In this document: positions 32,287 through 41,450 of the stretch, one piece after another | Numbering within the stretch: position 1 is the first letter of the stretch | Layout of the letters: each line of letters starts with the position of its first letter | Source: Archangium lansingense | Lineage (GTDB): Bacteria > Myxococcota > Myxococcia > Myxococcales > Myxococcaceae | Length of the DNA stretch: 64,000 bases | Reading direction: 5' to 3' | Assembly: GCF_026626635.1 (NCBI RefSeq) | Contig: NZ_JAPNKA010000002.1 | Span: forward strand, 1-64,000 | Made by a program: the position numbers and the translations under genes | Notes under the pieces: model-generated | What the model was told of the DNA's origin: nothing | Seen by the model: only the letters and a program-made list of their open reading frames with translations | Databases searched by the model: none

Positions 32287-34614
32287 GTGTTGCTCGTCGT
32301 CGTTGAGTCCCCCACCAAGGCCAAGAAGATTCAGCAGTTCCTCGGCGCTGGTTACCAGGTCCTCCCCAGTGGGGGGCACGTTCGTGACTTGCCCCTCAAG
32401 GACTTGGGCGTGGACCTGTCCACCTTCCGCGCCCAGTACGAGGTGCTCGAGCCGAAGGCCTCCTTCCTCGCACGCATCCGCGCCGCGGCGAAGGACGCCG
32501 AGCACGTCTTCCTCGCCTCGGACCCGGACAGGGAGGGAGAGGCGATTGCGTGGCACCTCGCCCAGGAGCTGCGCCTCAAACGCTACTCGCGCGCTCGCTT
32601 CGACCAGATAACGGCAAAGGCCGTGGAGGCAGCCCTCAAGGCAGCGGGCTCGCTGGACACCGCCCTCGTCGATGCGCAGCAGGCCCGCCGCATTCTGGAC
32701 CGCATTGTCGGCTGGAAGGTGTCTCCGCTCCTCCAGCCCCTCGGGAAGAACCACAGCGCCGGCCGGGTGCAGAGCGCCGCCCTGCACCTGGTGGTGGAGC
32801 GTGAGAAGGCGCGCAAGGCCTTCAGGCCCCGTGACTACTGGACGCTCTCCGCGCGCTATGGCAACGAACTCGTCGGCCGCTACGCCACCCTCAACGACAA
32901 GGGTGAGGTGGAGGACACCCAGCTTTCCTCTCAGGCCGAGGCGGACGCGGTTGTCGCCAGGGCCCGAGGGCCGCACGTGGTGAAGCACGTGGAGCGCAAG
33001 CCCTCCGAGAGGAAGGCCCCCGCGCCCTTCACCACCATGGAGCTCCAGCAGGCGGCGGGGCGCCGTCTCAAGCTGAGCATCGACGCCACCATGCAGCTCG
33101 CCCAGGAGCTTTTCGAGGGCGGCCACATCACCTACCACCGCACGGACTCCCCCGCCCTCTCCGAGGAGGCGCTCGCCATAGCGCGCGCCTTCATCGCCCA
33201 CGACTTCCCCGCGGGCCTACCCGACAAGCCCAACGTCGCCAAGGCGAAGGGCAACGCCCAGGAAGCCCATGAGGCCATCCGCCCCACCAGCCTTGAGGAG
33301 GACCTCCCCGAAGGCCTCGCCGGCGACGCGGCCGCCCTCTACAGGCTCATTCGCGCCCGCTTCCTGGCGAGCCAGTGCAAGCCCGCCGTCTACGACACCA
33401 CCACCGTCGTCGTCGAGTCGGGCGACACCTCGTGGCGCGCCCGCGGCGCTGTCCGCGCCTTCGAGGGGTGGCAGCACTACGTCGATGACGCCGGCGCCGA
33501 CGACGACAAGCAGGACGAGCTGCCCCGCGTGGAGGTGGGGCAGGCCCTGGAACTCGTCGCCATCGACTCCGCGAAGAAGCAGACGCAGCCGCCCCCGCGC
33601 TTCACCCTCCTCTCGCTCGCCAAGGAGATGGAGCGCACCGGCATCGGCCGCCCCTCCACCTACGCCCAAATCGCCGGCAAGGAGGGCGTCCTCCTCCGGC
33701 GCCAGTACATTGAAGAGGACTCGAAGGGCTTCATCACCCCCACCGTGCGTGGGCAGGCCGTGGACGAGGTCCTCTCCGAGGCCTTCGCCTCCCTCGTCGC
33801 CGTGGACTACACCGCCCAGCTCGAGGAGACGCTGGACACCATCGCCGAGGGGAAGGCCTCCCACGTGGAGCACCTGCGCACCTGGTGGGCCGACTTCGAG
33901 CGCCGCCTGGGGGCAGCCCCCTCCGCCGTCGAGCAGCTGCTGCGCAAGCGGCCCGAGCTCGCAGCGGCCGCGCCCGACGCTCCCAAGCCCACCGGGAAGC
34001 AGTGTCCCCGCTGTGGGGAGGGCGAGCTGCTGCTCTGCCCGGGCAAGCGGGGCGAATTCCTCGCCTGCAGCCGGTGGCGGGCCACGCCCAAGTGCGACTA
34101 CACGGCCCCCCTGGACGTGAAGGCCGCCGCGCGCCCCTGCCCTCGCTGCACGAAGGCCATGGAGGAGGTGCAGGGCAAGAGTGGCCCCTACGTCCGCTGC
34201 CTCGACAAGGACGGCTGCGGCTACATGGGCGACGTGGACGCCCAACCCCACCCGGAGCCCTGCCCCAAGTGCCAGGGCGCACTGGAGCGGACCCGCGGCA
34301 AGCACGGGCCCTACGCACGCTGCCTCAAGAAGGACTGCGAGGGCACCCGCGACCTGGCCGAGACCGTGGACGAGAAGTGCCCCCAGTGCCTCACCGCGCC
34401 CATGAAGGACAAGGGGGACTTTCTCTCCTGCTCCACCTACCCCGCATGCAAGGGCACCTGGGACAAGAAGGAGCTCGCCCAGGCCCGGAAGCTCAATCGC
34501 ACCTGCCCCAAGTGCAGCGTCCGCCGCCTGCGCCCGGGCAAGAATGCCCGGGGCCCTTTCGTAGGCTGCTCGGGCTACCCCACCTGCAAGCACATCGAGG
34601 AGAAGCCCAAGTGA
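32287..34614 (+). CDS. topA: DNA topoisomerase I (type IA) with multiple zinc ribbons
   Basis: 775 residues. The N-terminal Toprim domain has VESPTKAKKI (Glu7) and LASDPDREGEAIAWHL (about 76-91). The catalytic tyrosine is in GHITYHRTDSP (Y283, with R285). GRPSTYA appears near 457. The C-terminus (about 577-775) carries five zinc-ribbon units of the CPRCG/CPKC type. It relaxes negative supercoils. Plasmid-borne type IA enzymes often travel with T4SS genes (compare TraE of RP4-type plasmids). The start is GTG 32287, eight bases after virB10, so it belongs to the same operon. Confidence 0.95.
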   Translation: MLLVVVESPTKAKKIQQFLGAGYQVLPSGGHVRDLPLKDLGVDLSTFRAQYEVLEPKASFLARIRAAAKDAEHVFLASDPDREGEAIAWHLAQELRLKRYSRARFDQITAKAVEAALKAAGSLDTALVDAQQARRILDRIVGWKVSPLLQPLGKNHSAGRVQSAALHLVVEREKARKAFRPRDYWTLSARYGNELVGRYATLNDKGEVEDTQLSSQAEADAVVARARGPHVVKHVERKPSERKAPAPFTTMELQQAAGRRLKLSIDATMQLAQELFEGGHITYHRTDSPALSEEALAIARAFIAHDFPAGLPDKPNVAKAKGNAQEAHEAIRPTSLEEDLPEGLAGDAAALYRLIRARFLASQCKPAVYDTTTVVVESGDTSWRARGAVRAFEGWQHYVDDAGADDDKQDELPRVEVGQALELVAIDSAKKQTQPPPRFTLLSLAKEMERTGIGRPSTYAQIAGKEGVLLRRQYIEEDSKGFITPTVRGQAVDEVLSEAFASLVAVDYTAQLEETLDTIAEGKASHVEHLRTWWADFERRLGAAPSAVEQLLRKRPELAAAAPDAPKPTGKQCPRCGEGELLLCPGKRGEFLACSRWRATPKCDYTAPLDVKAAARPCPRCTKAMEEVQGKSGPYVRCLDKDGCGYMGDVDAQPHPEPCPKCQGALERTRGKHGPYARCLKKDCEGTRDLAETVDEKCPQCLTAPMKDKGDFLSCSTYPACKGTWDKKELAQARKLNRTCPKCSVRRLRPGKNARGPFVGCSGYPTCKHIEEKPK

Positions 34615-34704
34615 GCTGTCGAACCTACCCACAGCGGTGGGCGCTTGTGTCAGAATCCCCCCGTGCCTGCGAAGAAGAAAAGCCCCTCCCCCGGGGGCGA
34701 GAAG

Positions 34705-35145
34705 ATGAGTCGCAACTTCAAGCAGAAGACCGTGCGGGTCTACGCCGACGAGGCGCTCCTCATCGAGAAGCTCTGCGACGCCCTCTCCACGCCCGACACG
34801 AAGGTCGAGATGTCCACGCTCCTCGTGACGGCGGCCGTGGAGGAGGCCACGCTCCTGGGCTTCACCCCCGCCGTGCCGACTGGGGACCCAGCCGTCGCCA
34901 CCCGCCCACCCGAGTGGAAGTACGACGCCCCGGAGCGCAAGGACGAAAGCTACGGGGAGCAGCTGTCCGTGACTGCCCACCCGCTGGAGCTGGCCGCCGT
35001 CGAGCAGGCCGCCGCCTGGGCCAACGTGAAGTTGCAGCGCTTCTTCATGGGCTCCGTCCTGCGCTTCGCCGCCAAGCGCAAGGCGGCCGACCCCAACAAC
35101 CCCAAGCTCAAATCAATCAAGGTTCCACCGCGTTTCACCAAGTAG
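34705..35145 (+). CDS. Small basic protein, possible ribbon-helix-helix DNA-binding
   Basis: 146 residues starting MSRNFKQKTVRVYADEALLI. Two segments share a short strand followed by helices: VRVYADEALLIEKLCDAL and LSVTAHPLELAAVEQAAAW, the second continuing KLQRFFMGSVLRFAAKRK. The second resembles a DUF1778/CopG-type antitoxin fold. ATG 34705 is favoured by GGGGG seven bases upstream; a GTG at 34663 is possible. It follows topA by 90 bases. It could be a regulator or an oriT accessory protein. No toxin gene adjoins it. Confidence 0.55.
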   Translation: MSRNFKQKTVRVYADEALLIEKLCDALSTPDTKVEMSTLLVTAAVEEATLLGFTPAVPTGDPAVATRPPEWKYDAPERKDESYGEQLSVTAHPLELAAVEQAAAWANVKLQRFFMGSVLRFAAKRKAADPNNPKLKSIKVPPRFTK

Positions 35146-35186
35146 CCCGGGACACCTCGGGCTCTGCCCCGAGGTTTTCCCGCGCC

Positions 35187-38100
35187 ATGCCGTCCCGCCG
35201 TACCGCGTCCCTCCTCCTCGCTGTCCTCCTCCTCGCGCTCTCGCCGGCCTGCTCCGGAGGGCGCCCCCCTCCCGAGGCCGACGGGACGGACGCGAGCACC
35301 GCCGGCGCCCTCTCCGGCGCCTCTCGCTTCTCCGGCTCCACCGTCACCGTCTACCGCGTCCTCCCGGCCGGCCAGCGCGGCGCCCAGGTGGCCCGCGGCA
35401 CCACCGCGGAGGATGGCGCCTTCACCGTGCCTGTCGGCATCAGCGAGGGCCCCTTCCTGGTTGTCCTCACGGGCGGCTCCACCGTGGACGAGGCGACGGG
35501 CGCCACCGTGCAGCTCGGCAGCGACGAGCTGACGGCTCTCGTGCCCCGTTTCCAGGTGGGCACCCGGCTCGAGCGCCTCCTCCTCTCCCCCGTCAGCCAC
35601 TTCGCCACGGGCCTCGCCCTTCGAGACGTACAGGCGGGCATGGCTGACGTGCTCACCGCCGACGAGAGCGCCTGGCGCCACCTCAACGCCCACTTCGGCG
35701 GCCTGGACTGGCGCACCACCCAGCCCACCGACGTGACGGCCACCACCTCCCCCCAGCTCGATGCCGCGGCGAGGGCTGGCCTCATTCTCGCGGGCCTCTC
35801 CCAGGAGGCCCTCACTCTCTCCAAGCAGACTGGACTCACCCCGGGCAGCACCGTCACCGGCCTCACCCTCACGGCGGCCCTCTACGAGGACCTGGTTGCG
35901 GACGGTGTCTTCGACGGCAAGGGCCTCGGCGGCCAGCGCCTCCTACTTCCCGCCGCTGGCGTCCTCACGCCCCACCATCTCGACGGCCAGGCCGTCCGCT
36001 TCAACCTCGCGGCCGCCGTCGGCTCCTTCCTCGCCAATGAGCGCAACACCCTGCGCATCACCACCGCCGACGTCCAGCCGCTCCTCACGGGTCTCAGCAG
36101 AAGCTCGAGCGCGAAGCTCTTCCGCGAGCCGGGCGTCGAATTCGATGCTGCCCCGCCGGTGGTGTCCGTCCGCATCTCGTACCAGGACAGCGCGGGTGAG
36201 TACGTCTTCGCGGCTTCCCCCGTCCGCCCTGCCGTCCGCGGCCGCATCATGCTGGAGGTGGACGCCCGGGACGAGGCGGGCGTCACCGCCCTTAGAGTGA
36301 CGCAGCAGGGGGCGGAGTTGCTCCCCGCGCTCCGTGGCAACACCCCCACCCACTACCAGGGCACCTGGGACGCCTCCCTCGCCGCCGATGGCGAGCTCGT
36401 CTTCACGGTGGAAGCCACGGATGGCCGTGGCAACAAGGGCAGCACCCTCGTCCCCGTGCTCGTGGACAACACCCCGCCCGTCATCTCGCGCGTCCAGCCC
36501 GCCGCCTCCGTCTACGCCAACCAGGTGCGGATTGAGGTCTCCGCCGCCGACACCGGCAGCGGCGTGGCCTCCCTGGCGCCCACGGGCCTCCCGGGCTTCG
36601 TCGATGATGCTGACTCGCCCGCGGCGCTCGTCGGCCTGTGGACTGTCCCCACGCAGCTCGCCGACGGCCCGGTGCCCCTCACCCTCAAGGCCTGCGACGC
36701 CGTCTCCAACTGCTCCACCGAGGCCGTCACCTTCACCGTGGATCGCACCGCCCCCGCCGTCACGCTGGTGACTGCACCGCCGCGCTACACGGCTTCCGCA
36801 ACCCTCAACTTCACCGTGGAGGCCTCCGACAGCGCCTCCTCGGTGACGGCTGTGCGTGCCTCGCGTGTCGGCGCCGCCGGCATCTCCAGCGCCACCGAGG
36901 TGCCGGGCTCGAACGGCCGCCGCTTCTCCTTCTCGGGCCTCGCGCTGCAGCCCGGCCTCAACACCTTCCAGGTGTGGGCCGAGGACGCGCTGCACTCCTC
37001 CCCTCCCTCTGAGCCCCTCGTCGTCACCGTCTCACGCGACAACTCCGGGCCCGTCCCCGGCCTCTCGCCCGTGGCCAGCTACCGCGACGAGAGCCTCATG
37101 GACGTGGAGCGCACCGCCAGCGGGCCGCCCAAGCTGCCCGTCGTCTACACCTGGCCCTCGTCCGTCTCGCGCGCCTCGGTGACTGGCAGCGTCTCCAAGG
37201 CCCTCACCCGCCTCTCCTGGGGCCCCACGACGCCCACCGGCGAGGAGCTGGAGGGCGCAAACCCTCAGAATGTCCCCTTCCTCTCCTACAGCGCCCCTCG
37301 CCAGCTGCCCGGGGTAGAGGCACCCATTACTGGCGCCTCCTACTCCATTCGCGTCTCCTGCCCGGGCTGCAGCTTCCCCGCGTACACGGGCAGCCTCATC
37401 CCCTCGCCGCGCAGCTCCGAGAGCCGCCCCACCTACCTCCTGCCCCTCACCCAGGAGACGGTGCCCGCCCTCACGCAGCTGCCCGCCGCGCCTGCCCAGC
37501 TCGCCATCACCGTCACCTTCACCGACGCCGTGGGCAACAGCGAGGCACTGACGCACTCGGTGGACTTCAACGTCCTCGCCCCTCCCGTGGTGGCCCTCAA
37601 GGACACCGCCTACCCCTCCCGGAAGGATCCCAACAGCGAGTACGTCTTCACCCTCGCCGGCGGCGCCTATGCCGGCATGTGGGGCGGAGGCTCTCCCGTC
37701 CGCATTGCCCGCTACGTCGTCCACAACCCCGCGCCCATCCCCGTCCGCGTGGCTGTCTCTGCCTCCGGCGACTGGACTCTCACCGAGCGCTCGCAGGAGG
37801 TAGTCGCGCCGCCCGTGGGTGACACCTTCCTCGCGGACGGCATCACCTTCAACCGCACCTACAGCTGGGCGACGCTCGCTGACGGGGCGCCCCCCGCCGG
37901 CGTGCCCTCCAGCCCCTACGCCATGAATCCCTGTGGCCCCGGGCTCAAGCCGCCCACTGCCCTGCACCTGGCTGGCTCCACCACCGCCTTCACCTGCCGC
38001 ACCATGACGCCCCCCACCACGAGGGACCCGTCCTCCTCGGTGCAGGCGAGCGGTGGCCTTGCTCACGCCGTCTACCAGCCCGTCTCCGCCGGCTACGAAG

Positions 38101-38465
38101 CCTCGCCCGTGGCCTCCTCGGCCGACACCTACGAGATTCCCGCCCAGGGCCAGCTCGTCGTCTTCCTGGTGCGCCAGCGTGGCCCCGCCCGCGCCTTGCC
38201 CTACGCGGACCTCTCCACCGAGCGCGGCGCTCGCGTGCAGACGTGGAATTACGACTTCTGGCTCCCTACCTCCTCGCAGCCCAAGCGCTGCGGGTGGAAT
38301 GGCTGGTGCCTGGAGGAGACGGCCTACCGCTACAGCACCGAGCTGCTCTCCGCGCAGCTCTACCTGCGCTCGAGCACACTGCGCATTTCCTCGGCGGCCC
38401 TGAGCGGGGGCGCCCGCCGCGTCGCCCTCGAGGACACCCTCTCCGGCCACACCCAGAACTACTGA
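35187..38465 (+). CDS. Large Ig-like repeat lipoprotein (putative adhesin)
   Basis: 1092 residues. Lipoprotein signal: MPSRRTASLLLAVLLLALSP with lipobox SPAC, cysteine about residue 22. An N-terminal beta domain (GSTVTVYRVLPAG ... TTAEDGAFTVPV) is followed by several Ig/cadherin-like repeats recognisable by VDNTPPVISRVQP, VDRTAPAVTLVTAPP and similar linkers (about residues 400-640). A long C-terminal beta region follows. It is probably surface-exposed and may act in mating-pair contact, like adhesins carried on conjugative plasmids. The start ATG 35187 has only a distant GAGG. It is followed by an outer-membrane-like protein gene, possibly a partner. An iteron-like sequence lies inside (36287-36307). 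Confidence 0.75.
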   Translation: MPSRRTASLLLAVLLLALSPACSGGRPPPEADGTDASTAGALSGASRFSGSTVTVYRVLPAGQRGAQVARGTTAEDGAFTVPVGISEGPFLVVLTGGSTVDEATGATVQLGSDELTALVPRFQVGTRLERLLLSPVSHFATGLALRDVQAGMADVLTADESAWRHLNAHFGGLDWRTTQPTDVTATTSPQLDAAARAGLILAGLSQEALTLSKQTGLTPGSTVTGLTLTAALYEDLVADGVFDGKGLGGQRLLLPAAGVLTPHHLDGQAVRFNLAAAVGSFLANERNTLRITTADVQPLLTGLSRSSSAKLFREPGVEFDAAPPVVSVRISYQDSAGEYVFAASPVRPAVRGRIMLEVDARDEAGVTALRVTQQGAELLPALRGNTPTHYQGTWDASLAADGELVFTVEATDGRGNKGSTLVPVLVDNTPPVISRVQPAASVYANQVRIEVSAADTGSGVASLAPTGLPGFVDDADSPAALVGLWTVPTQLADGPVPLTLKACDAVSNCSTEAVTFTVDRTAPAVTLVTAPPRYTASATLNFTVEASDSASSVTAVRASRVGAAGISSATEVPGSNGRRFSFSGLALQPGLNTFQVWAEDALHSSPPSEPLVVTVSRDNSGPVPGLSPVASYRDESLMDVERTASGPPKLPVVYTWPSSVSRASVTGSVSKALTRLSWGPTTPTGEELEGANPQNVPFLSYSAPRQLPGVEAPITGASYSIRVSCPGCSFPAYTGSLIPSPRSSESRPTYLLPLTQETVPALTQLPAAPAQLAITVTFTDAVGNSEALTHSVDFNVLAPPVVALKDTAYPSRKDPNSEYVFTLAGGAYAGMWGGGSPVRIARYVVHNPAPIPVRVAVSASGDWTLTERSQEVVAPPVGDTFLADGITFNRTYSWATLADGAPPAGVPSSPYAMNPCGPGLKPPTALHLAGSTTAFTCRTMTPPTTRDPSSSVQASGGLAHAVYQPVSAGYEASPVASSADTYEIPAQGQLVVFLVRQRGPARALPYADLSTERGARVQTWNYDFWLPTSSQPKRCGWNGWCLEETAYRYSTELLSAQLYLRSSTLRISSAALSGGARRVALEDTLSGHTQNY
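36287..36307 (-). repeat. Iteron-like sequence inside the Ig-like lipoprotein gene
   Basis: On the minus strand, GCTGCGTCACTCTAAGGGCG matches the oriV iteron at 40947-40967 in about 17 of 21 positions, including all of GCTGCGTCACTCT. It again encodes RVTQ, as in virB10. Confidence 0.5.
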
Positions 38466-38527
38466 CACTCCACACCGGGCAGGAGGCTGCGCGCAACCCG
38501 CTGCCTCCTGCCCTTTGTCTGTCCGCC

Positions 38528-39154
38528 ATGTCCCGAACCCTTCTCCTCCTTGCCCTCCTGCTGCTGCCCCTCTCCGCACGCGCGGACCGGGGCGAGCTCT
38601 ATACCCTCCTCGAGCTTTCTCCCTCCGCCTCTCGCCTCACCGCCCCCTCCACCTCGGCCGCGCCCGCCTGGAAGCTGCTGCCCGCTGGCAAGGTGCTCGT
38701 CCTGCGCGGCCTCACGCACGAACTGCTCGTCGGCGGCGCCCTGGGCCTGACCTACGGCAAGGACCTCCTCTTCGAGAATGCCGCCCTGGAGCTCGCCGAC
38801 GGCTCCCATCCCCGCGGTCGCCTCTACGAGGACCTCCTGGGCCTGTCCCTCGGCGCCGCCGCCGCCTACCGCTACGACACGGGCTACCCGGTGGCTCCCG
38901 TACTGCGCGCCGAGCTGGGCCTCGCTGGCCGCTTCTTCCACAACCGCACCTTCCTCCCCGCCAACACCACCGTGCAGCTCGCAGAACCGAGTCTCACGGA
39001 GTGGACTCCCTACAGCCATGTAGCGCTCGGCGCCGAGCTGCGGCTCGCCGATAAGTGGGTGGGAGCACTGGGCCTGGGCGCCACCAGGTACTTCCACGGC
39101 CGCGTACCCTGGCAGGTAGACGCGTTCCTAGTGATCGGCCGAATCTGGTGGTAA
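38528..39154 (+). CDS. Outer-membrane beta-barrel-like protein
   Basis: 208 residues. Signal peptide MSRTLLLLALLLLPLSARAD, then alternating hydrophobic strands with Gly turns (VLVLRGLTHELLVGGALGLT, AYRYDTGYPVAPVLRAELGL) and a C-terminus GRVPWQVDAFLVIGRIWW. A terminal aromatic residue is typical of proteins inserted by BamA. It lies 62 bases after the Ig-like lipoprotein and may be exported or assembled with it. A terminator-like element follows at 39184-39230. The family is not recognised. Confidence 0.7.
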   Translation: MSRTLLLLALLLLPLSARADRGELYTLLELSPSASRLTAPSTSAAPAWKLLPAGKVLVLRGLTHELLVGGALGLTYGKDLLFENAALELADGSHPRGRLYEDLLGLSLGAAAAYRYDTGYPVAPVLRAELGLAGRFFHNRTFLPANTTVQLAEPSLTEWTPYSHVALGAELRLADKWVGALGLGATRYFHGRVPWQVDAFLVIGRIWW

Positions 39155-39183
39155 CGATCCACCCAAGACGACAAAAGCAGAGC

Positions 39184-39230
39184 GGGGGGCTCGAAGGGCG
39201 GAGCCACCTCGAAACAGCCCGAGGCCCCCC
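39184..39230. terminator. Terminator-like element (repeat copy 3)
   Basis: GGGGGGCTCG (39184-39193) can pair with CGAGGCCCCCC (39220-39230), with a one-base bulge. The 3' arm is part of the 17-base element shared with 2268-2284 and 5250-5266. It lies 29 bases after the beta-barrel gene. Confidence 0.5.
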
Positions 39231-39281
39231 ACACGGAGCGCCGAGGGTCTTCCCGACAGCGGCACCTGTCGGGTATTGAGC

Positions 39282-39297
39282 GCATGTAATTACATGC
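39282..39297. promoter_or_regulatory. Plasmid-wide palindromic operator (site E), upstream of repA
   Basis: GCATGTAATTACATGC, a perfect 16-bp palindrome, 46 bases before ATG 39344. It implies that replication initiation is under the same regulator as the transfer operons. Confidence 0.7.
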
Positions 39298-39343
39298 GGT
39301 TTCGGGGTCCCCGTCATACTGCATGATGCTGGTTGGGGTAGCC

Positions 39344-40519
39344 ATGCACACGACGCTGGACGAGCCGAAGACTGTAGCGACCATCGCCGCGGAGGCCCCG
39401 GCCTCCTCGCCGCTCGGGCAGCTCTCCCTGCAGATGGACACACCCGCGGCGCCGCCGGCCGCGGCGAAGCCCTCGCCGCCAGCAGCTCCCAAGCCGCGTA
39501 TTTCCAAGCGCACTCGCAACGCCGGCGCCAAGGTTGTTGATGCCGTCGAGGCCCGCCGCGATGAGAAGCAAACCCTCGCCTTCACCCCCGAGGACTTCAT
39601 CCGCTTCGGCCTGCCGTACAAAAGGCACCCCGGTATCGAGTACCAGCGCCGAAACGGTGGACTCCGCTACCGCATTCTCGCCGCCCCCGAGTTTGGCATC
39701 CCCTTTGGCCAGGACCGGTTGCTGCCAATCTGGCTCGCCACCGCCTACACCATCGTCGGCAAGCCGGAGGACGGCGTTATCCGCTTCCAATGCGTGAAGG
39801 ACATCCTTCGCGCATTCGGACTCGGCACGGGCGGCTCCAAGCATGCCGCTCTCTCGGCCAGTATCGACAGGCTGATGCACGCCACCCTCTTCGTCTACGA
39901 CGAACGCCAGCCGACCAGCGTTCCCGACGCTGAGCGCAAGGCCATCCGCCGCTACAATCTCATCGACGCCTACGTGCTCTGGGGCGACAAGAGCTCGAAG
40001 CAGCCGAACCAGCACACGCTCTGGCAGAACGAAATCACCCTCTCGCGCTCCTTCGCAGCCGCTCTTCGCGAGAAGATGATGCCTCTGGACTTGAATACCG
40101 TGCGAGCGCTCAAGGACAAGCCCATGGCGCTCGACTTGTACGTCTGGCAGGCCCATCGCTCCTGGGAACTGCACCAGCAGGGGCGCGACTCCGTGGGCGT
40201 CCCCGTCTTCGGAGAGAGGGGCCTCCTCGCCCAACTCGGCTCGAGGGCTGCCTCCGACAAGAAGGCCCGGGAGTTGCTGCGCGCGAACCAGAAGCTCGTA
40301 CAAGCCGTTTGGCGGGGCTGCCCCAACCACCTCACCAAGGACGGCAATCGTCTCGTCCTCCGGCCATCTGAGCCCGTCAAGGATGCGCGCTTGGCGCTGC
40401 CTGGTGTCTCCACACGTCCCCCCGTCCCGAGGAACCTCGAGCTGCTGAAGTTGGACGAGGCCGCGGCTCCGCGTCGCGTCGCGCGTCGCAAGCCTGCTGA
40501 CGAGGAGCCCGAGGCGTAG
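39344..40519 (+). CDS. repA: RepA-type plasmid replication initiator
   Basis: 391 residues. After a Pro/Ala-rich N-terminus, the block DFIRFGLPYKRHPGIEYQRR leads into FGIPFGQDRLLPIWLATAYT, VIRFQCVKDILRAFGLGTGG and a DRLMHATLFVYDE segment. This is the conserved core of plasmid-encoded RepA proteins, a winged-helix initiator. A second winged-helix-like region follows (SRSFAAALREKMMPLDLNTV). ATG 39344 has TGGGG upstream; ATG 39323 is an alternative with no such site. The stop is about 390 bases before the iterons that it presumably binds. Operator site E suggests control by the plasmid regulator. Confidence 0.88.
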   Translation: MHTTLDEPKTVATIAAEAPASSPLGQLSLQMDTPAAPPAAAKPSPPAAPKPRISKRTRNAGAKVVDAVEARRDEKQTLAFTPEDFIRFGLPYKRHPGIEYQRRNGGLRYRILAAPEFGIPFGQDRLLPIWLATAYTIVGKPEDGVIRFQCVKDILRAFGLGTGGSKHAALSASIDRLMHATLFVYDERQPTSVPDAERKAIRRYNLIDAYVLWGDKSSKQPNQHTLWQNEITLSRSFAAALREKMMPLDLNTVRALKDKPMALDLYVWQAHRSWELHQQGRDSVGVPVFGERGLLAQLGSRAASDKKARELLRANQKLVQAVWRGCPNHLTKDGNRLVLRPSEPVKDARLALPGVSTRPPVPRNLELLKLDEAAAPRRVARRKPADEEPEA

Positions 40520-40785
40520 GACACGGCCACAACAGCCGCCCTCTGCTACTCGCCCCTGTCCGGTGGTGGATCTGCCGTGCCCGGCACCGGCGCGACTGAG
40601 CCTCGTACGTCCGCGGCTGTCCGAAGAAGCTCATGCCATAGCATGAGCCGCTGGATGCCCCACCGCCCTACCAGTCAGGTCCACCATTTACATCTAAGGA
40701 CCATGGCGGGCTGTCAAGCGGGGTTCCCGATCGCAGGGCGCCGGATTTACACCTTAACAGCCCCCCAAAACCGGCCCCGGCATGA

Positions 40786-40801
40786 GCATGTGTATACATG
40801 C
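40786..40801. promoter_or_regulatory. Plasmid-wide palindromic operator variant (site H) in oriV
   Basis: GCATGTGTATACATGC, with arms identical to sites A2 and E but centre GTAT. The extended form GAGCATGTGTATACATGCTC is a perfect 20-bp palindrome. It is the only copy not placed before a gene and lies 38 bases from a DnaA box. Confidence 0.55.
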
Positions 40802-40838
40802 TCGAAAAAATGGGCATGGCACAACATGCTCTCCGCCT

Positions 40839-40847
40839 TGTGGATAA
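40839..40847 (-). promoter_or_regulatory. DnaA box in oriV
   Basis: TGTGGATAA, the perfect complement of the DnaA consensus TTATCCACA. It is 64 bases upstream of the first iteron. A one-mismatch box (TGTGGAAAA) lies on the far side at 41115-41123. Confidence 0.75.
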
Positions 40848-40910
40848 CCTGGGGACTCGCTTAAGGAGTGCTGAGAAATCAGGTGCTTGTGCGATCGACT
40901 TTCTCACCGG

Positions 40911-41012
40911 AGCTGCGTCATTCTTGGGGCGCTTTCTTCCCTCTAAAGCTGCGTCACTCTCGGGGCAGAAGCTGCGTCGATCTCCGGGCTGAGCTGCGTC
41001 ATTCTTGGGGCG
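40911..41012 (+). repeat. oriV: Iteron array of the replication origin (oriV)
   Basis: Four copies of a 21-base unit starting AGCTGCGTC: 40911-40931 and 40992-41012 are identical (AGCTGCGTCATTCTTGGGGC); 40947-40967 and 40970-40990 are variants. Spacing is 36, 23 and 22 bases, so the last three lie on one helical face. A reversed partial copy GACGCAGCT is at 41076-41084. DnaA boxes flank the array. This is the standard layout of an iteron-controlled theta origin next to its rep gene. Confidence 0.85.
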
Positions 41013-41114
41013 GGGTTTGCCGAATTCCCCAGCAACATCATGGGCTTCCGCGATCCGCCTAGACGCCCCTTCCTAGACGCAGCTCCAGGACCCAAAATCC
41101 CTCGACGTGGGCCC

Positions 41115-41123
41115 TGTGGAAAA
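41115..41123 (-). promoter_or_regulatory. Second, imperfect DnaA box
   Basis: TGTGGAAAA, one mismatch from the DnaA consensus complement, 102 bases past the last iteron. Confidence 0.45.
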
Positions 41124-41128
41124 CTCGC

Positions 41129-41147
41129 GGTGATCGCGTGGATCACC
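41129..41147. repeat. Palindrome GGTGATC-N5-GATCACC, copy 1
   Basis: GGTGATCGCGTGGATCACC has 7-base perfect arms. A near-identical sequence recurs at 41451-41470 on the far side of a hairpin-rich 300-base stretch. It may bind a replication or partition protein. Confidence 0.6.
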
Positions 41148-41450
41148 CGGCACCAGCCCGACCCGATCTGAGCGGTGGGCGCCTAACGGCGCCACTATCC
41201 GGGCCCTCCCGGGCCCTCAAGCCCCAAGGCTATCCGCGCCGGACTGGAGCTCCAGTTCTCCGCTCCTCTTCTGCACGGCGCCAAGCACCTCAGCGCTCCG
41301 AACCACCACTGTGCACTGGGGGCAACCGGCGGGGGCGAGTGGCGGGCGACCCTCCCCTGCGCCAGCTCCGGCGCGTGGGCGTCACGGCCGCCCCCCGCAT
41401 TAGGGGGACTACTGCTGGAGTCCGGCGCCCAGGCTCCGCTGCAACCACCT

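Noticed and set aside
33885..35186. Reading the 35187 lipoprotein frame upstream to 33885 as one 1526-residue protein
   Set aside because: The upstream 434 codons are an out-of-frame shadow of topA and of the 34705 gene. A lipoprotein signal peptide starts at 35187.
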